Source: Selenomonadales bacterium
GTDB lineage: Bacteria; Bacillota; UBA994
Assembly (NCBI GenBank): GCA_018335585.1
Contig: JAGXRZ010000023.1
Coordinates: 38,301 to 102,300 of the forward strand
DNA length: 64,000 bases
Reading direction: 5' to 3'
Shown: positions 19,263 to 27,958 of the stretch, piece after piece
Layout: every line of letters starts with the position of its first letter
How positions within the stretch are numbered: position 1 is the first letter of the stretch
The notes under the pieces: model-generated
Told to the model about the DNA's origin: nothing
Databases searched by the model: none
What the model saw: the letters and a program-made list of their open reading frames with translations, nothing else
Program-made: the position numbers and the translations under genes

Positions 19263-19292
19263 CCCCCTCTTGCCAAACGAGAGGGGGTTTTT
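19263..19292 (+). terminator. Rho-independent terminator after gyrA
   Basis: CCCCCTCT (19263-19270) pairs with AGAGGGGG (19280-19287) and is followed by five Ts. It begins 13 bases after the gyrA stop. Confidence 0.93.
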
Positions 19293-19364
19293 GTGTGCAC
19301 AAAAAATCCTCAAAAAAAGTTGCCGGAATAGCAGGAAATTTCATATGGCATCACGTAGTTAATA

Positions 19365-19370
19365 TATAAT
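19365..19370 (+). promoter_or_regulatory. -10 element before the peptide-transport operon
   Basis: A perfect TATAAT lies about 90 bp before the binding-protein gene. The base sequence 17 bp upstream (CATATG) is a poor -35 match, so an activator may be needed. Confidence 0.5.
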
Positions 19371-19457
19371 GATAAAAGACCGAACAAAGGGGTGATCGGC
19401 AGCACAGAAGGTGGCTGTCAGTGACGACTTATCCCATTAAAAAGGAGGAAAAGCAAG

Positions 19458-21656
19458 TTGTACAGGAAAACCATGGCCGTAGTTCTATTTCTGGCTCTCT
19501 TGCTCACTTCGACACAACTGCACTTTGTCGCTCAGGCGAACCGACCCATTTCCGTTACAGTAAATGGCAGAGCGCTGGTCGCGGATGTTGCTCCTGTCAT
19601 ACGCAACGGGCGCACTCTAGTACCCTTCCGCGCCATCTTTGAAGCTTTAGGCGCGCAAGTGGAATGGGACGAACGCGCCAATCTAGTAGCCGGCTACTTC
19701 GGACCGCAGTTTGTTCTACTAAACCCGGGTAGCCCGCGCGCCTGGCGCACCGGTCGCGAGATGAACCTCGATGTCGCCCCTGTCATCATTCAAGGACGAA
19801 CCATGGTTCCGCTCCGTTTTGTGGCCGAGAGCCTAGGCGCCACAGTGGAATGGGTCGATGCGACTAACTCCGTAGCCATCACCCACACCCCCCTGACTCC
19901 TCGCCCGGCACCCCGCTCGGTAGGCGACTTTAACACCGTCTATTCGGGCGAACTGACCACGCTCAACTACTTAGTGACGGCGACCTCGGCCGAGCATGTC
20001 ATCGCCGCTAACACCGTATCTGCACTGGTGCAATATGACGAATTCGGCATTCTCTATCCCTCGCTCGCTCGCCATTGGCGCGTTTCGCCCGACGGCTTAA
20101 CCTACACCTTCACTCTGCGTCAGGGTGTGCCCTGGCTGACGTGGGAAGGGCGCGAGTACGCTGAGACGACCGCACAGGATTTTGTCGACGCCATGCGATA
20201 CGTGCTGACCCCCGCTAATGCCTCGCGTACAGCCAACATTGTCTGGCGCGTCATCAGAGGAGCAGAGGATTTCTTCAACGCACGCACCACCGACTTCTCC
20301 ACAGTCGGCATTCGCGCGGTCGACCGCTACACCGTAGAGTATACGCTCATTAGTCCCGTCCCCTATTTCCTGAGCATGTTAACTTACGTCCCCTTCTTCC
20401 CAGCTAACGGGCGTTTCCTTACCGAAACCGGAGCGCGCTTTGGCACAGACCATACCACTTTGCTCTATAACGGTCCCTACATACTTACCAGTCACATACC
20501 GCAGCAGGGACGCGAGTTTGTGCGCAATGAGCGCTATTGGGAGAGGGCCAATGTCCATATTCAGCGACTAAGCTACCGCTTTAACCGCGAAGCTGCTGCC
20601 CTAGCGCCGGAAATGTTCTTCCGGGGCGAAATAACAGCGGCATCCATCCCTATTGCCATCCTCGACGGCTGGCTGCAAGACCCCGCTCGCCGCAACTTAG
20701 TTCGTCCTGCCGCCGTCGGCAACTTCTCGTTCTGGTTCGCCTTTAACTTTAACCCAAGATTTGCGGCAGAGCACCAACCCGATAACTGGCGCCTTGCGGT
20801 CAACAACGTCAACTTCCGCAAGGCGGTCTTCCACGGCCTCGACCGCATAGCTGCGATGATGACGTTTGACCCGTACAATCCCGAACGTCAGCTGCAGAAC
20901 ACGATTATACCGCACGGATTTGTCACCGTGGACGGTCTGGACTATACGGAGCTACCACCCTTGGCACGTCTGCGTACCACAAATTTACTTGACCGCCGCC
21001 AAGCACTTGAGTTTAGAAACCGAGCGCAGGTTGAGCTTAGGGCCCAAGGCGCAACATTCCCCATCCGCATGATGATGCCCTTTAATACCGGCTCGCCCGA
21101 TTGGGTGAATCGCGTACAGGTCATGGAGCAGCAACTAGAAAGCGTTCTGGGCAGAGGGTTTATTGACGTCGTGCCGGTCGGCTTCCCGCCCACAGGCTTC
21201 CTCGATGCTACGCGTAGGGCAGGCAATTATGCCTTCCAAGAAGTAAACTGGGGACCCGACTATGGCGACCCCAGAACCTATTTCGATCCCTTCCTGCCCG
21301 GAAATACGTACAGCCCGATTAACACAGCCCAAGGCTGGACAGGCAACTTTGACCGACTTATTGAGCAGGCAAATGCAGAGCTGCTGAATGTACGCCGGCG
21401 CTTTGAGCTCTTTGCACAGGCTGAGGCCTACCTCATAGAAAACGCCTACGTCATTCCCTATCGCCGCGGTGGCGGAGGCTACGTAGCCTCGCGCTTACAT
21501 CCGTTCACCGGCGCCTTCGCTGCCTTTGGCGTCGCGGGCCTAAGCTTTGAGCGCCAGATTATCCTAGAGCGCCCCATGAACATGGAGCAGTTTAACCAAG
21601 CTGAAGCCGAGTGGCAGCGTCAGCGTGCCGCAGAGCTTAAGCGCTGGGGGCAGTAA
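19458..21656 (+). CDS. Secreted oligopeptide-binding protein with N-terminal copper-amine-oxidase-N domains
   Basis: A two-part secreted protein of 732 residues. A signal peptide (about 1-27, hydrophobic VVLFLALLLTSTQ, likely cleaved after AQA) is followed by two copper amine oxidase N-like repeats at about 30-140, with paired motifs NGRTLVPFRAIFEALGA and QGRTMVPLRFVAESLGA and EW/V dyads. Residues from about 150 to the end are an SBP_bac_5 peptide-binding domain (YDEFGILYPSLARHW, DGLTYTFTLRQGVPW). There is no lipobox cysteine, so the N-terminal repeats may anchor it to the wall. The TTG start has AAAGGAGG nine bases before it. Permease and ATPase genes follow, so it probably feeds peptides to that importer. 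Confidence 0.88.
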   Translation: MYRKTMAVVLFLALLLTSTQLHFVAQANRPISVTVNGRALVADVAPVIRNGRTLVPFRAIFEALGAQVEWDERANLVAGYFGPQFVLLNPGSPRAWRTGREMNLDVAPVIIQGRTMVPLRFVAESLGATVEWVDATNSVAITHTPLTPRPAPRSVGDFNTVYSGELTTLNYLVTATSAEHVIAANTVSALVQYDEFGILYPSLARHWRVSPDGLTYTFTLRQGVPWLTWEGREYAETTAQDFVDAMRYVLTPANASRTANIVWRVIRGAEDFFNARTTDFSTVGIRAVDRYTVEYTLISPVPYFLSMLTYVPFFPANGRFLTETGARFGTDHTTLLYNGPYILTSHIPQQGREFVRNERYWERANVHIQRLSYRFNREAAALAPEMFFRGEITAASIPIAILDGWLQDPARRNLVRPAAVGNFSFWFAFNFNPRFAAEHQPDNWRLAVNNVNFRKAVFHGLDRIAAMMTFDPYNPERQLQNTIIPHGFVTVDGLDYTELPPLARLRTTNLLDRRQALEFRNRAQVELRAQGATFPIRMMMPFNTGSPDWVNRVQVMEQQLESVLGRGFIDVVPVGFPPTGFLDATRRAGNYAFQEVNWGPDYGDPRTYFDPFLPGNTYSPINTAQGWTGNFDRLIEQANAELLNVRRRFELFAQAEAYLIENAYVIPYRRGGGGYVASRLHPFTGAFAAFGVAGLSFERQIILERPMNMEQFNQAEAEWQRQRAAELKRWGQ

Positions 21657-21679
21657 GGACAGAGAGTCTTAGGACGATC

Positions 21680-21703
21680 GAGGGGTCGCCAAAGCGACCC
21701 CTC
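21680..21703 (+). terminator. Intercistronic stem-loop, attenuator-like
   Basis: GAGGGGTCGC and GCGACCCCTC form a perfect 10-bp stem with a CAAA loop. No U-run follows. Between a binding-protein gene and its permease gene such hairpins usually stabilise the upstream message or partly terminate. Confidence 0.75.
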
Positions 21704-21787
21704 CTCAATTAAAAGCTTTACCGAGGGGGAAGTAACATAGGCCTCTTAAAATACGCGCTGCGGCGCGGACTACACTCGCTGGTCACG

Positions 21788-22687
21788 GTGCTGATTGTTA
21801 TCACCTTTGTATTCCTACTGATGCGCCTTTTGCCGCTTGAAGGTTACTTCGGAGACGGGTACGACCGCTTGACGCCGGTGCAGCGCGAGGCCATTCTCGA
21901 CCAGATGGGCCTGTTAGACCCCTGGTTTGTGCAGCTCATAAATTTTTACTCCGATCTAGCCCGCGGGTACCTCGGCACATCTATCATCTTGCGACCGCAT
22001 ATCCCGGTTACCGAGATTATCGCGCCGCGTATACCTTACTCGTTAGCCTTTGGTCTGGCCTCCCTGGCTATCTCCTTGACGTTTGGCCTACTGCTTGGCA
22101 TCTTTCAGGCGCGCGAAAAAGACAAGCTTCTCGACCACCTCGGCGGAGCCTATGTGGTGCTGATTAACGCTGTGCCGGCGGTCGTGTATCTCTTGTTTAT
22201 ACAACTTTATGTGACCTACTACTTTAAGCTGCCCATCTTGTTTAACCCGACGCGTCCGGTTAGTTGGATACTGCCCGCGGTGAGCATGTCTTTAGGCGGT
22301 ATCGCCAGTTATGCGCTTTGGTTGCGGCGCTTTATGGTCGACGAACTAAACCGCGACTACATAAAACTTGCACGTGTCAAGGGGTTGTCAAACACCCAAG
22401 TTATGTTTAGGCATGTCCTACGCAACGGCTTTGTGCCGCTGGCCCAGCATCTGCCTACGACTATTTTAATGACAATAGCTGGCTCTTTGTTTATCGAATC
22501 GTTGTACTCGATTCCCGGCATGGGCGGCCTGCTCATTGACGCCATCAGCCGCCAAGACAACCCGCTCGTGCAATCGCTGGTGCTAATCTACTCGACCATA
22601 GGCGTATTTGGGTTGTTCTTAGGTGACGTGCTCTTGGCCGCGATAGACCCGCGCATTCGGCTCGAGAAACGAGAGGGGGCACGTTGA
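21788..22687 (+). CDS. Peptide ABC transporter permease, DppB/OppB family
   Basis: A membrane permease with about six spanning segments and the EAA-type cytosolic loop (RRFMVDELNRDYIKLARVKGLSNTQVMFRHVLRNG). It ends with ESLYSIPGMGGLLIDAISRQDNPLVQ, typical of DppB. The first conventional start is GTG at 21788, giving 299 residues, but that begins inside the first membrane helix. The frame stays open upstream to an ATA at 21737, preceded by GAGGGGG seven bases away. This would add a normal N-terminus reading GLLKYALRRGLHSL, so the real start may be that AUA codon. Partner genes follow without gaps. Confidence 0.88.
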   Translation: MLIVITFVFLLMRLLPLEGYFGDGYDRLTPVQREAILDQMGLLDPWFVQLINFYSDLARGYLGTSIILRPHIPVTEIIAPRIPYSLAFGLASLAISLTFGLLLGIFQAREKDKLLDHLGGAYVVLINAVPAVVYLLFIQLYVTYYFKLPILFNPTRPVSWILPAVSMSLGGIASYALWLRRFMVDELNRDYIKLARVKGLSNTQVMFRHVLRNGFVPLAQHLPTTILMTIAGSLFIESLYSIPGMGGLLIDAISRQDNPLVQSLVLIYSTIGVFGLFLGDVLLAAIDPRIRLEKREGAR

Positions 22688-23643
22688 TGGCGCGCTTGGA
22701 CATACAAAACCTCGGGCCCGAGCTCTTTGACTTCGCCAGTTTTGATCTGGCCGCTGGCGAGCGCACCGGCTACTCGAACTATTCCTACTGGCGGGCCACC
22801 GTCACTAAGTTTCTGCAAAGCAGGCAGGCGGTTATCGCCTTGGCCATTCTCGGCGTACTGCTTACCTTCACCCTTATCCAGCCCTTCTTGCCCGGACAGC
22901 GCGACCCCAATTTAATTAACATCGACCCCGAGACGTTTCGCCATGTGCGCAACGTGCGGCCCGGCGCCGAGTTTTGGTTCGGTACTAATTCCATCGGGCA
23001 GGATCTTTGGGCGCGCATTTGGACCGGTACGCGCACTTCGCTGCTGATTGCCATTTTGGTGGCTACATGGAACACCACCTTAGGCATCATCGTCGGGGCC
23101 ATCTGGGGTTATGTGCGCAGTATCGACAGGATCATGACCGAAATCTACAATGTCTTGGATAACATTCCCACCACAATCGTAATGATTCTACTGGCCTATA
23201 TGCTACGCCCGAGCGTCACTACTTTAATCATCGCCATGTGTGCTTTAGGCTGGGTGGGCATGACCCGTTTTGTCCGCACACAGGTCATGATTATACGCGA
23301 CCGCGAATACAACTTAGCCTCGCGGTGCTTGGGCACGCCTACCGGGCGAATCATTACCAAGAACATCCTGCCCTATCTTGTCTCGGTCATTATGTTGCGA
23401 TTTGCGCTTACCATACCCGCAGCCATTGCCTCGGAGGTCTTCCTCTCCTACATCGGGCTCGGCCTTCCGCTCCACATCCCCTCGCTTGGCAACCTGGTAA
23501 ACGAAGGACGGCAGCTAATGATGATACCCGCGATGCGCTACCAGCTAATCTTCCCCTCCGTCGTGCTGTCACTCATTACTATTTCTTTCTACATCATCGG
23601 CAACGCATTCTCCGATGCGGCCGACCCGCGCAATCACACGTAG
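22687..23643 (+). CDS. Peptide ABC transporter permease, DppC/OppC family
   Basis: The second permease, 318 residues from the ATG at 22687, which overlaps the dppB stop (TGATG). After an N-terminal cytosolic tail (about 1-45) it has a first membrane helix (QAVIALAILGVLLTFTLIQPF) and an extracellular loop (FWFGTNSIGQDLWARIWTGTR, family hallmark). Further helices surround an EAA loop (REYNLASRCLGTPTGRIITKNILP). The tail is a little longer than in most DppC proteins. It should pair with the upstream DppB to form the channel. Confidence 0.92.
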   Translation: MARLDIQNLGPELFDFASFDLAAGERTGYSNYSYWRATVTKFLQSRQAVIALAILGVLLTFTLIQPFLPGQRDPNLINIDPETFRHVRNVRPGAEFWFGTNSIGQDLWARIWTGTRTSLLIAILVATWNTTLGIIVGAIWGYVRSIDRIMTEIYNVLDNIPTTIVMILLAYMLRPSVTTLIIAMCALGWVGMTRFVRTQVMIIRDREYNLASRCLGTPTGRIITKNILPYLVSVIMLRFALTIPAAIASEVFLSYIGLGLPLHIPSLGNLVNEGRQLMMIPAMRYQLIFPSVVLSLITISFYIIGNAFSDAADPRNHT

Positions 23644-23660
23644 AGGCAGGAGGCGACCAA

Positions 23661-24707
23661 ATGACAGAAAACCTTATTTCGGTGCGAGGTTTGGTTGTGA
23701 AATTTAGCCTGCGCGGGCGCGTGTTGACGGCCATACGCGAGGCCTCCCTAGATGTCCCGCAGGGGAAAACATTAGCCATCGTCGGCGAGTCGGGCTCAGG
23801 CAAATCGGTCTTAGCCAAGACTTTTGTCGGTATGCTCGACGCTAACGGTTGGGTGGACAGCGGTTCGATTCTCTTTGCAGGCGAAGATCTTGCGACATAC
23901 AAAGGCGAAAAGCAGTGGATACGCATTCGCGGCAAGAAAATTGCCATGGTTTTTCAGGACCCGATGACTGCTCTCAATCCCCTGAGAACCGTAGGCCTCC
24001 AAATAGAAGAAACTGTAAGGCTGCACCAAGGCATTAGCGGCAACGCGTCTAAGGAGCGCGCCGTCGAACTACTAGCTGAAGTCGGCATCCCCTCGCCGCG
24101 GGAGCGCTATCGGCAATACCCGCACGAGTTCTCCGGCGGCATGCGCCAGCGCGTGGTGATTGCCATTGCCATGGCCTGCCAGCCGCAGCTCCTAATCTGC
24201 GACGAGCCTACCACGGCATTAGACGTAACTATACAAGCCCAAATTCTTGAGCTTATCCGCCGCCTACAAGAGCAGCACAAACTCACCGTAATCTATATCA
24301 CCCACGACCTAGGCGTCGTGGCGCATGTTGCGGACAAAGTTGCGGTTATGTACGCCGGGGACATCGTGGAGTGCGGCCTGGTAGAAGAGATTTTCTACAA
24401 CGCCCAGCACCCCTACACGTGGGCGCTATTGTCTAGTCTGCCGCAGCTTGGAGTTAAAGGCGAGCCGCTTTTCTCTATCTCCGGTACACCCCCTAATCTG
24501 TTTAGCGAGATTGTGGGCGATGCCTTTGCGCCGCGCAATCCCCTCGCGCTCAAAGTAGACTTCGTGGCCCGTCCTCCTATCTTTCAGGTGAGCGATACAC
24601 ATTATGCCAAGACCTGGCTGCTTGACCCGCGTGCCCCGGCCGTAGAACCTCCGCCCGCCATCAAACATCTCAGGACTAATTTCGGGGGAGGAGCGATGCG
24701 AGCATGA
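23661..24707 (+). CDS. Peptide ABC transporter ATPase, DppD/OppD family
   Basis: The first ATPase subunit, 348 residues. The ATG at 23661 follows GGCAGGAGG at good spacing; the frame is open further upstream, but that part overlaps dppC and is not protein-like. Walker A GESGSGKS, signature FSGGMRQRV, Walker [13 protein letters not shown] and the switch His in ITHDLG are all present. The C-terminal oligopeptide-transport extension ([15 protein letters not shown], then FAPRNP) lacks the CxxxxPxC-type cysteines of iron-sulfur-cluster-carrying homologues. It overlaps the next gene by four bases. Confidence 0.94.
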   Translation: MTENLISVRGLVVKFSLRGRVLTAIREASLDVPQGKTLAIVGESGSGKSVLAKTFVGMLDANGWVDSGSILFAGEDLATYKGEKQWIRIRGKKIAMVFQDPMTALNPLRTVGLQIEETVRLHQGISGNASKERAVELLAEVGIPSPRERYRQYPHEFSGGMRQRVVIAIAMACQPQLLICDEPTTALDVTIQAQILELIRRLQEQHKLTVIYITHDLGVVAHVADKVAVMYAGDIVECGLVEEIFYNAQHPYTWALLSSLPQLGVKGEPLFSISGTPPNLFSEIVGDAFAPRNPLALKVDFVARPPIFQVSDTHYAKTWLLDPRAPAVEPPPAIKHLRTNFGGGAMRA

Positions 24708-25633
24708 CGGACCGCGAAGTATTATTGGAGCTCAAGAACGTCAGTGTTGTGTTCACGCAGAGAGGGTCGCGCCAATCCCTCACGGCCGTCAACGACGTGA
24801 GCTTTAAGCTGTGGCGGGGCGAGACCCTCGGAGTGGTGGGCGAATCAGGTTCAGGGAAGACGACTATCGGGCGCACTATCGTGCGCATCAACGAAGCATC
24901 TAGCGGCGAGGTCTTCTTTAAGGGGCAGCGCATCAGCGGCAAAATATCGCCTGAGCTTGACGCCGAGGTAACAAGGCGCATTCAGATGATTTTCCAAGAC
25001 CCCATGGCCTCCCTTAACGAGCGAGCTAAGGTAGACTACATCGTCTCGGAAGGGCTTTACAACACCAAGGCTTACCGCGACGAGGGGGAGCGTCAGGCAA
25101 AAGTAGAAGCCAGTTTGCGTGAGGTCGGCTTGCTGCCGGAATTCGCCTCGCGCTTTCCGCATGAATTCTCAGGCGGGCAGCGGCAGCGTATCGGCGTTGC
25201 GCGCGCCCTAATCATGGAGCCCGAAATAATCATTGCCGACGAGCCCATTTCCGCCCTCGACGTTTCCATACGAGCCCAAATACTTAATCTCTTGGCTACC
25301 CTGCAGCGCGAGAAAGGACTCACCTATATCTTTATTGCCCACGACCTATCGGTAGTGCGCTTTATAACTGACCGCGTCGCTGTCTTGTGTAAGGGCAAGA
25401 TTGTGGAACTCGCGGAAACAGAAGAACTTTTCTCCTTCCCTCTACACCCTTACACGCGCTCCCTTCTCTCCGCCGTGCCCCTACCTAACCCCGTGGAACA
25501 GCGCAAGCGCCGACCCCTCCCCTATGACCCCTCTCAACATGACTACTCGCAAACACCACCCCTCTGGGCCGAAGTTCGCCCCGGCCACTTCGTGCTCGGC
25601 AGCGAACGCGAACTACACACCTGGGCCGGCTGA
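24704..25633 (+). CDS. Peptide ABC transporter ATPase, DppF/OppF family
   Basis: The second ATPase subunit, 309 residues, overlapping dppD by ATGA. It has Walker A GESGSGKTT, a Q-loop in MIFQDPMASLNERAKV, signature FSGGQRQRIGVARAL, Walker B IIADEPISALD, and the C-terminal oligopeptide motif HPYTRSLLSAVPLPNP. The final stretch ends RELHTWAG. The stop codon TGA is the first three bases of a partial copy of the 29-bp palindromic repeat, so the gene end has been shaped by repeat insertion. It completes the importer. Confidence 0.94.
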   Translation: MTDREVLLELKNVSVVFTQRGSRQSLTAVNDVSFKLWRGETLGVVGESGSGKTTIGRTIVRINEASSGEVFFKGQRISGKISPELDAEVTRRIQMIFQDPMASLNERAKVDYIVSEGLYNTKAYRDEGERQAKVEASLREVGLLPEFASRFPHEFSGGQRQRIGVARALIMEPEIIIADEPISALDVSIRAQILNLLATLQREKGLTYIFIAHDLSVVRFITDRVAVLCKGKIVELAETEELFSFPLHPYTRSLLSAVPLPNPVEQRKRRPLPYDPSQHDYSQTPPLWAEVRPGHFVLGSERELHTWAG

Positions 25634-25642
25634 AGCAAAAGG

Positions 25643-25671
25643 GAAGCAAAAGGGACGGAGCTTTTTGCTTC
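25643..25671. repeat. 29-bp palindromic repeat, copy 1
   Basis: Arms GAAGCAAAA and TTTTTGCTTC flank GGGACGGAGC. A partial copy (GAAGCAAAAGG) lies immediately before it at 25632-25642. Further copies are at 27714, 53880, 53923 and 61911 (inverted). Confidence 0.92.
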
Positions 25672-25678
25672 ACGCTTG

Positions 25679-25760
25679 GCACTTTGCACTTCGCACTTTG
25701 CACTTAGGGGAAACGGGGGGGGTGCTGGCTCACGGCTGGAGCCTGGCGGCTGGCGGCCCC
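25679..25760. repeat. Heptad tandem repeats in the dppF-NlpC spacer
   Basis: Units GCACTTT, GCACTTC, GCACTTT, GCACTTA run from 25679 to 25706. A second run of GGCTCAC, GGCTGGA, GCCTGGC, GGCTGGC follows near 25730-25757. No gene is seen in the 162-bp spacer. Confidence 0.85.
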
Positions 25761-25795
25761 CACAAGCGACACTCTTCTGCAGGAGGTGACAATTC

Positions 25796-26671
25796 ATGCT
25801 ACTTAAACATGGCTTCGTAGTGCGCGAGTATGTAAGCTTAGGCGAGGGACCGTACAAGAATGTGGTCAAGACGGTGGTAACACAGGCGAGGCTAGGTGAG
25901 CCGGTGCTGGTGTTGGAGCAAGAGCGTGGCTGGTACAAGGTGCAGATGTCAGACACGTATCAGGGCTGGGTGAGCCCGCTAGATATTGTGTTGGTGGACG
26001 AAGACTACTGGCGCGCCTACCAAGACTCGCCGCAGGTATTAGTTACGGCGCACTTTACTTATATCTACAGTGAGCGCGCATGCTCTCTAGTGGGCCAGGC
26101 GGCAGGACAACTCGTTAGCGCGGCGACTATGGGTACAGAGCTTAAGTTAGTGGACGAGGACGACACAGTCTATCAGGTTGAGATACCTAGCGGCACAACA
26201 GGGTACATACAGCGCTGCGCGGGGCGTATAATCCCGCGCTTTGGCAAGATGCCGCTAGGTGAAGCCCGGGAGCTCGTCGCCTTAGCCAAGGAGTTCTTGG
26301 GGCTGCCGTATTTTTGGGGCGGTACCACGCCGTATGGCTTCGACTGCTCCGGATTTGTGCAAACCTTGTTGAAGATGCATGGCATCTTTGTCTTGCGCGA
26401 TGCCTATCAGCAGTACGAGCAGGGCGTGGCTGTAGAGCGCGCCGCGCTCGATATAGGCGACTTAGTGTTTTGGAGTACTTACAGGGCAGGTGCGTCACAT
26501 GTCGGCTTCTACCTTGGCGCAGGCCAATACATCCACGCGGGGTCGTCGCGCGGCGTGGCCATTAACAGCTTTATTCCCAGCGACGAAAACTACAGCGAAG
26601 AGCTCGATAAAAACTATCTCGGCGCCAGAAGAGTGCTAGGAGGTGTCCGGTGTGAAGATAGCCGCCGTTGA
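25796..26671 (+). CDS. NlpC/P60 cysteine peptidase, probable gamma-D-Glu-diamino acid endopeptidase (YkfC-like)
   Basis: A 291-residue protein with no signal peptide, so probably cytosolic. Residues about 8-65 and 80-145 are two SH3b-like modules. The C-terminal NlpC/P60 domain holds catalytic Cys184 (GFDCSGFVQ), His235 (ASHVGFYLG) and a polar third residue, probably His247 (YIHAGS). Two SH3 modules plus NlpC/P60 is the layout of Bacillus YkfC, which cuts between D-Glu and the diamino acid in murein tripeptides. The neighbours support this: a peptide importer upstream and the Ala-Glu epimerase gene overlapping downstream by 20 bases. The start has GGAGGTGA upstream. Confidence 0.9.
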   Translation: MLLKHGFVVREYVSLGEGPYKNVVKTVVTQARLGEPVLVLEQERGWYKVQMSDTYQGWVSPLDIVLVDEDYWRAYQDSPQVLVTAHFTYIYSERACSLVGQAAGQLVSAATMGTELKLVDEDDTVYQVEIPSGTTGYIQRCAGRIIPRFGKMPLGEARELVALAKEFLGLPYFWGGTTPYGFDCSGFVQTLLKMHGIFVLRDAYQQYEQGVAVERAALDIGDLVFWSTYRAGASHVGFYLGAGQYIHAGSSRGVAINSFIPSDENYSEELDKNYLGARRVLGGVRCEDSRR

Positions 26672-27746
26672 GACGCACAGACTCACCGTGCCGCTAGTTA
26701 AGCCTTTTAAGACGGCGCTCCGCGTACTTACAGTGTCAGAGACATTAATAGTCAAGGTGCGACTAGATAATGACCTTGTGGGTTACGGAGCAGCCTCTCC
26801 TACGGCGGTAATTACCGGCGATACCTTAGGCTCGATTGCCGGTGCGCTTAATGAAGTGCTTACACCTCTATTTATAGGGCAAGACGTCACAAACTACGAA
26901 GCGGCGCTTACTCGTCTTAACAGCGCCCTCGTGCGCAATCCGAGTGCTAAGGCAGCACTTGACATGGCTATCTACGACTTAGTCGGGCAGATGTACGGCG
27001 CGCCCCTCTACAAGTTACTTGGCGGACACAAGAGCATGTTCGAAACGGATATTACCGTGAGCATTAACCGCATTGACGAGATGGTGGCGGATGCGTTGCG
27101 AGCGGTCAACGACGGATTCACCATGTTGAAGTTAAAGGTGGGGCTAAACGCTAGCGAGGACTTAGACAGGGTAAAAGGCATCCGCCAAGCAGTTGGCGCT
27201 GCGGTGAAGCTCCGGCTCGATGCCAATCAAGGCTGGAAGGCCAAAGACGCAATACGCGTTATACGGGCCATGGAAGACGCTGGGCTCGATATAGAGCTAG
27301 TCGAACAACCTGTCAAAGCGCACGATATTGAGGGACTAAAACAGGTTACCGACAACGTCTCAACTCCCATTATGGCCGACGAAAGCGTGTTCTCGCCCGA
27401 GGACGCTTTGCGCGTGCTCAGCATGCGGGCCGTCGACCTGATTAACATCAAGCTTATGAAGGCGGGCGGCATCCACAACGCACTAAAGATTAACGCCTTG
27501 GCAGAGAGTGCGGGGGTCGAGTGCATGGTCGGCTGCATGATTGAGAACAAGATAGGCGTAACCGCAGCCGCTCATCTTGCGGCTGCCAAGAGCAACATTA
27601 CCCGTATGGACCTAGACGCACCTCTGCTGCTAACTACGGAGCCTATCGAAGGCGGCATCAGCTTCGCCGGGCCAAAAATCGTACTTCCCTCCTCCCCCGG
27701 CCTCGGCATCACTGAAGCAAAAGGGACGGAGCTTTTTGCTTCATGA
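26652..27746 (+). CDS. L-Ala-D/L-Glu epimerase (enolase superfamily, YkfB-like)
   Basis: Converts L-Ala-D-Glu from murein into L-Ala-L-Glu so that it can be hydrolysed. The GTG at 26652 is preceded by AGGAGG eight bases away, giving 364 residues. Enolase-superfamily residues are visible: catalytic Lys162 in KLKVG, metal ligands Asp190 (LDANQGW), Glu218 (VEQP) and Asp243 (MADES), and the second catalytic Lys267 (NIKLMKAGG). The last ten residues, EAKGTELFAS, are not family sequence: they are translated from a 29-bp palindromic repeat that replaced the original stop. Dipeptide epimerase is the likely role; another muconate-type substrate is less likely given the neighbours. Confidence 0.9.
   Translation: MKIAAVETHRLTVPLVKPFKTALRVLTVSETLIVKVRLDNDLVGYGAASPTAVITGDTLGSIAGALNEVLTPLFIGQDVTNYEAALTRLNSALVRNPSAKAALDMAIYDLVGQMYGAPLYKLLGGHKSMFETDITVSINRIDEMVADALRAVNDGFTMLKLKVGLNASEDLDRVKGIRQAVGAAVKLRLDANQGWKAKDAIRVIRAMEDAGLDIELVEQPVKAHDIEGLKQVTDNVSTPIMADESVFSPEDALRVLSMRAVDLINIKLMKAGGIHNALKINALAESAGVECMVGCMIENKIGVTAAAHLAAAKSNITRMDLDAPLLLTTEPIEGGISFAGPKIVLPSSPGLGITEAKGTELFAS
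27714..27742. repeat. 29-bp palindromic repeat, copy 2, inside the epimerase 3' end
   Basis: An exact copy of the element at 25643. It encodes the last residues of the epimerase, and the TGA follows two bases after the repeat. Confidence 0.93.
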
Positions 27747-27754
27747 TGAACCGC

Positions 27755-27940
27755 GGCTCACAGCTTACGGCTCACGGCTGACAGCTTACGGCCTACAGCC
27801 CTAAGCGAAGGCTGAGAGCTGAGAGCTGAGAGCTGACAGCCCCTGCGTTATCTCAAGCGACAAGCGACAAGCGACAAGTCTCAAGCGACACATCTCAAGC
27901 GACACATCCCTAGCGACACATCTAGTGACACATTCACTCT
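27755..27940. repeat. Heptad tandem-repeat field before lysA
   Basis: Three successive word families keep a seven-base period: GGCTCAC/AGCTTAC types, then AGCTGAG types (about 27811-27839), then AAGCGAC words. The last become 14-base units ending GACACA up to about 27940. No gene or RNA was recognised. Confidence 0.88.
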
Positions 27941-27958
27941 CGAAAGGCGGAACAAGCT

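Noticed and set aside
23238..23660. N-terminal extension of the DppD ATPase
   Set aside because: The extra residues overlap dppC in another frame, are His/Arg-rich and have no ABC-ATPase similarity; the ATG at 23661 has a good Shine-Dalgarno site.
27840..27940. Possible CRISPR array
   Set aside because: Units are 7 or 14 bases with no unique spacers of 25-40 bases and no cas genes nearby; it is a tandem repeat.
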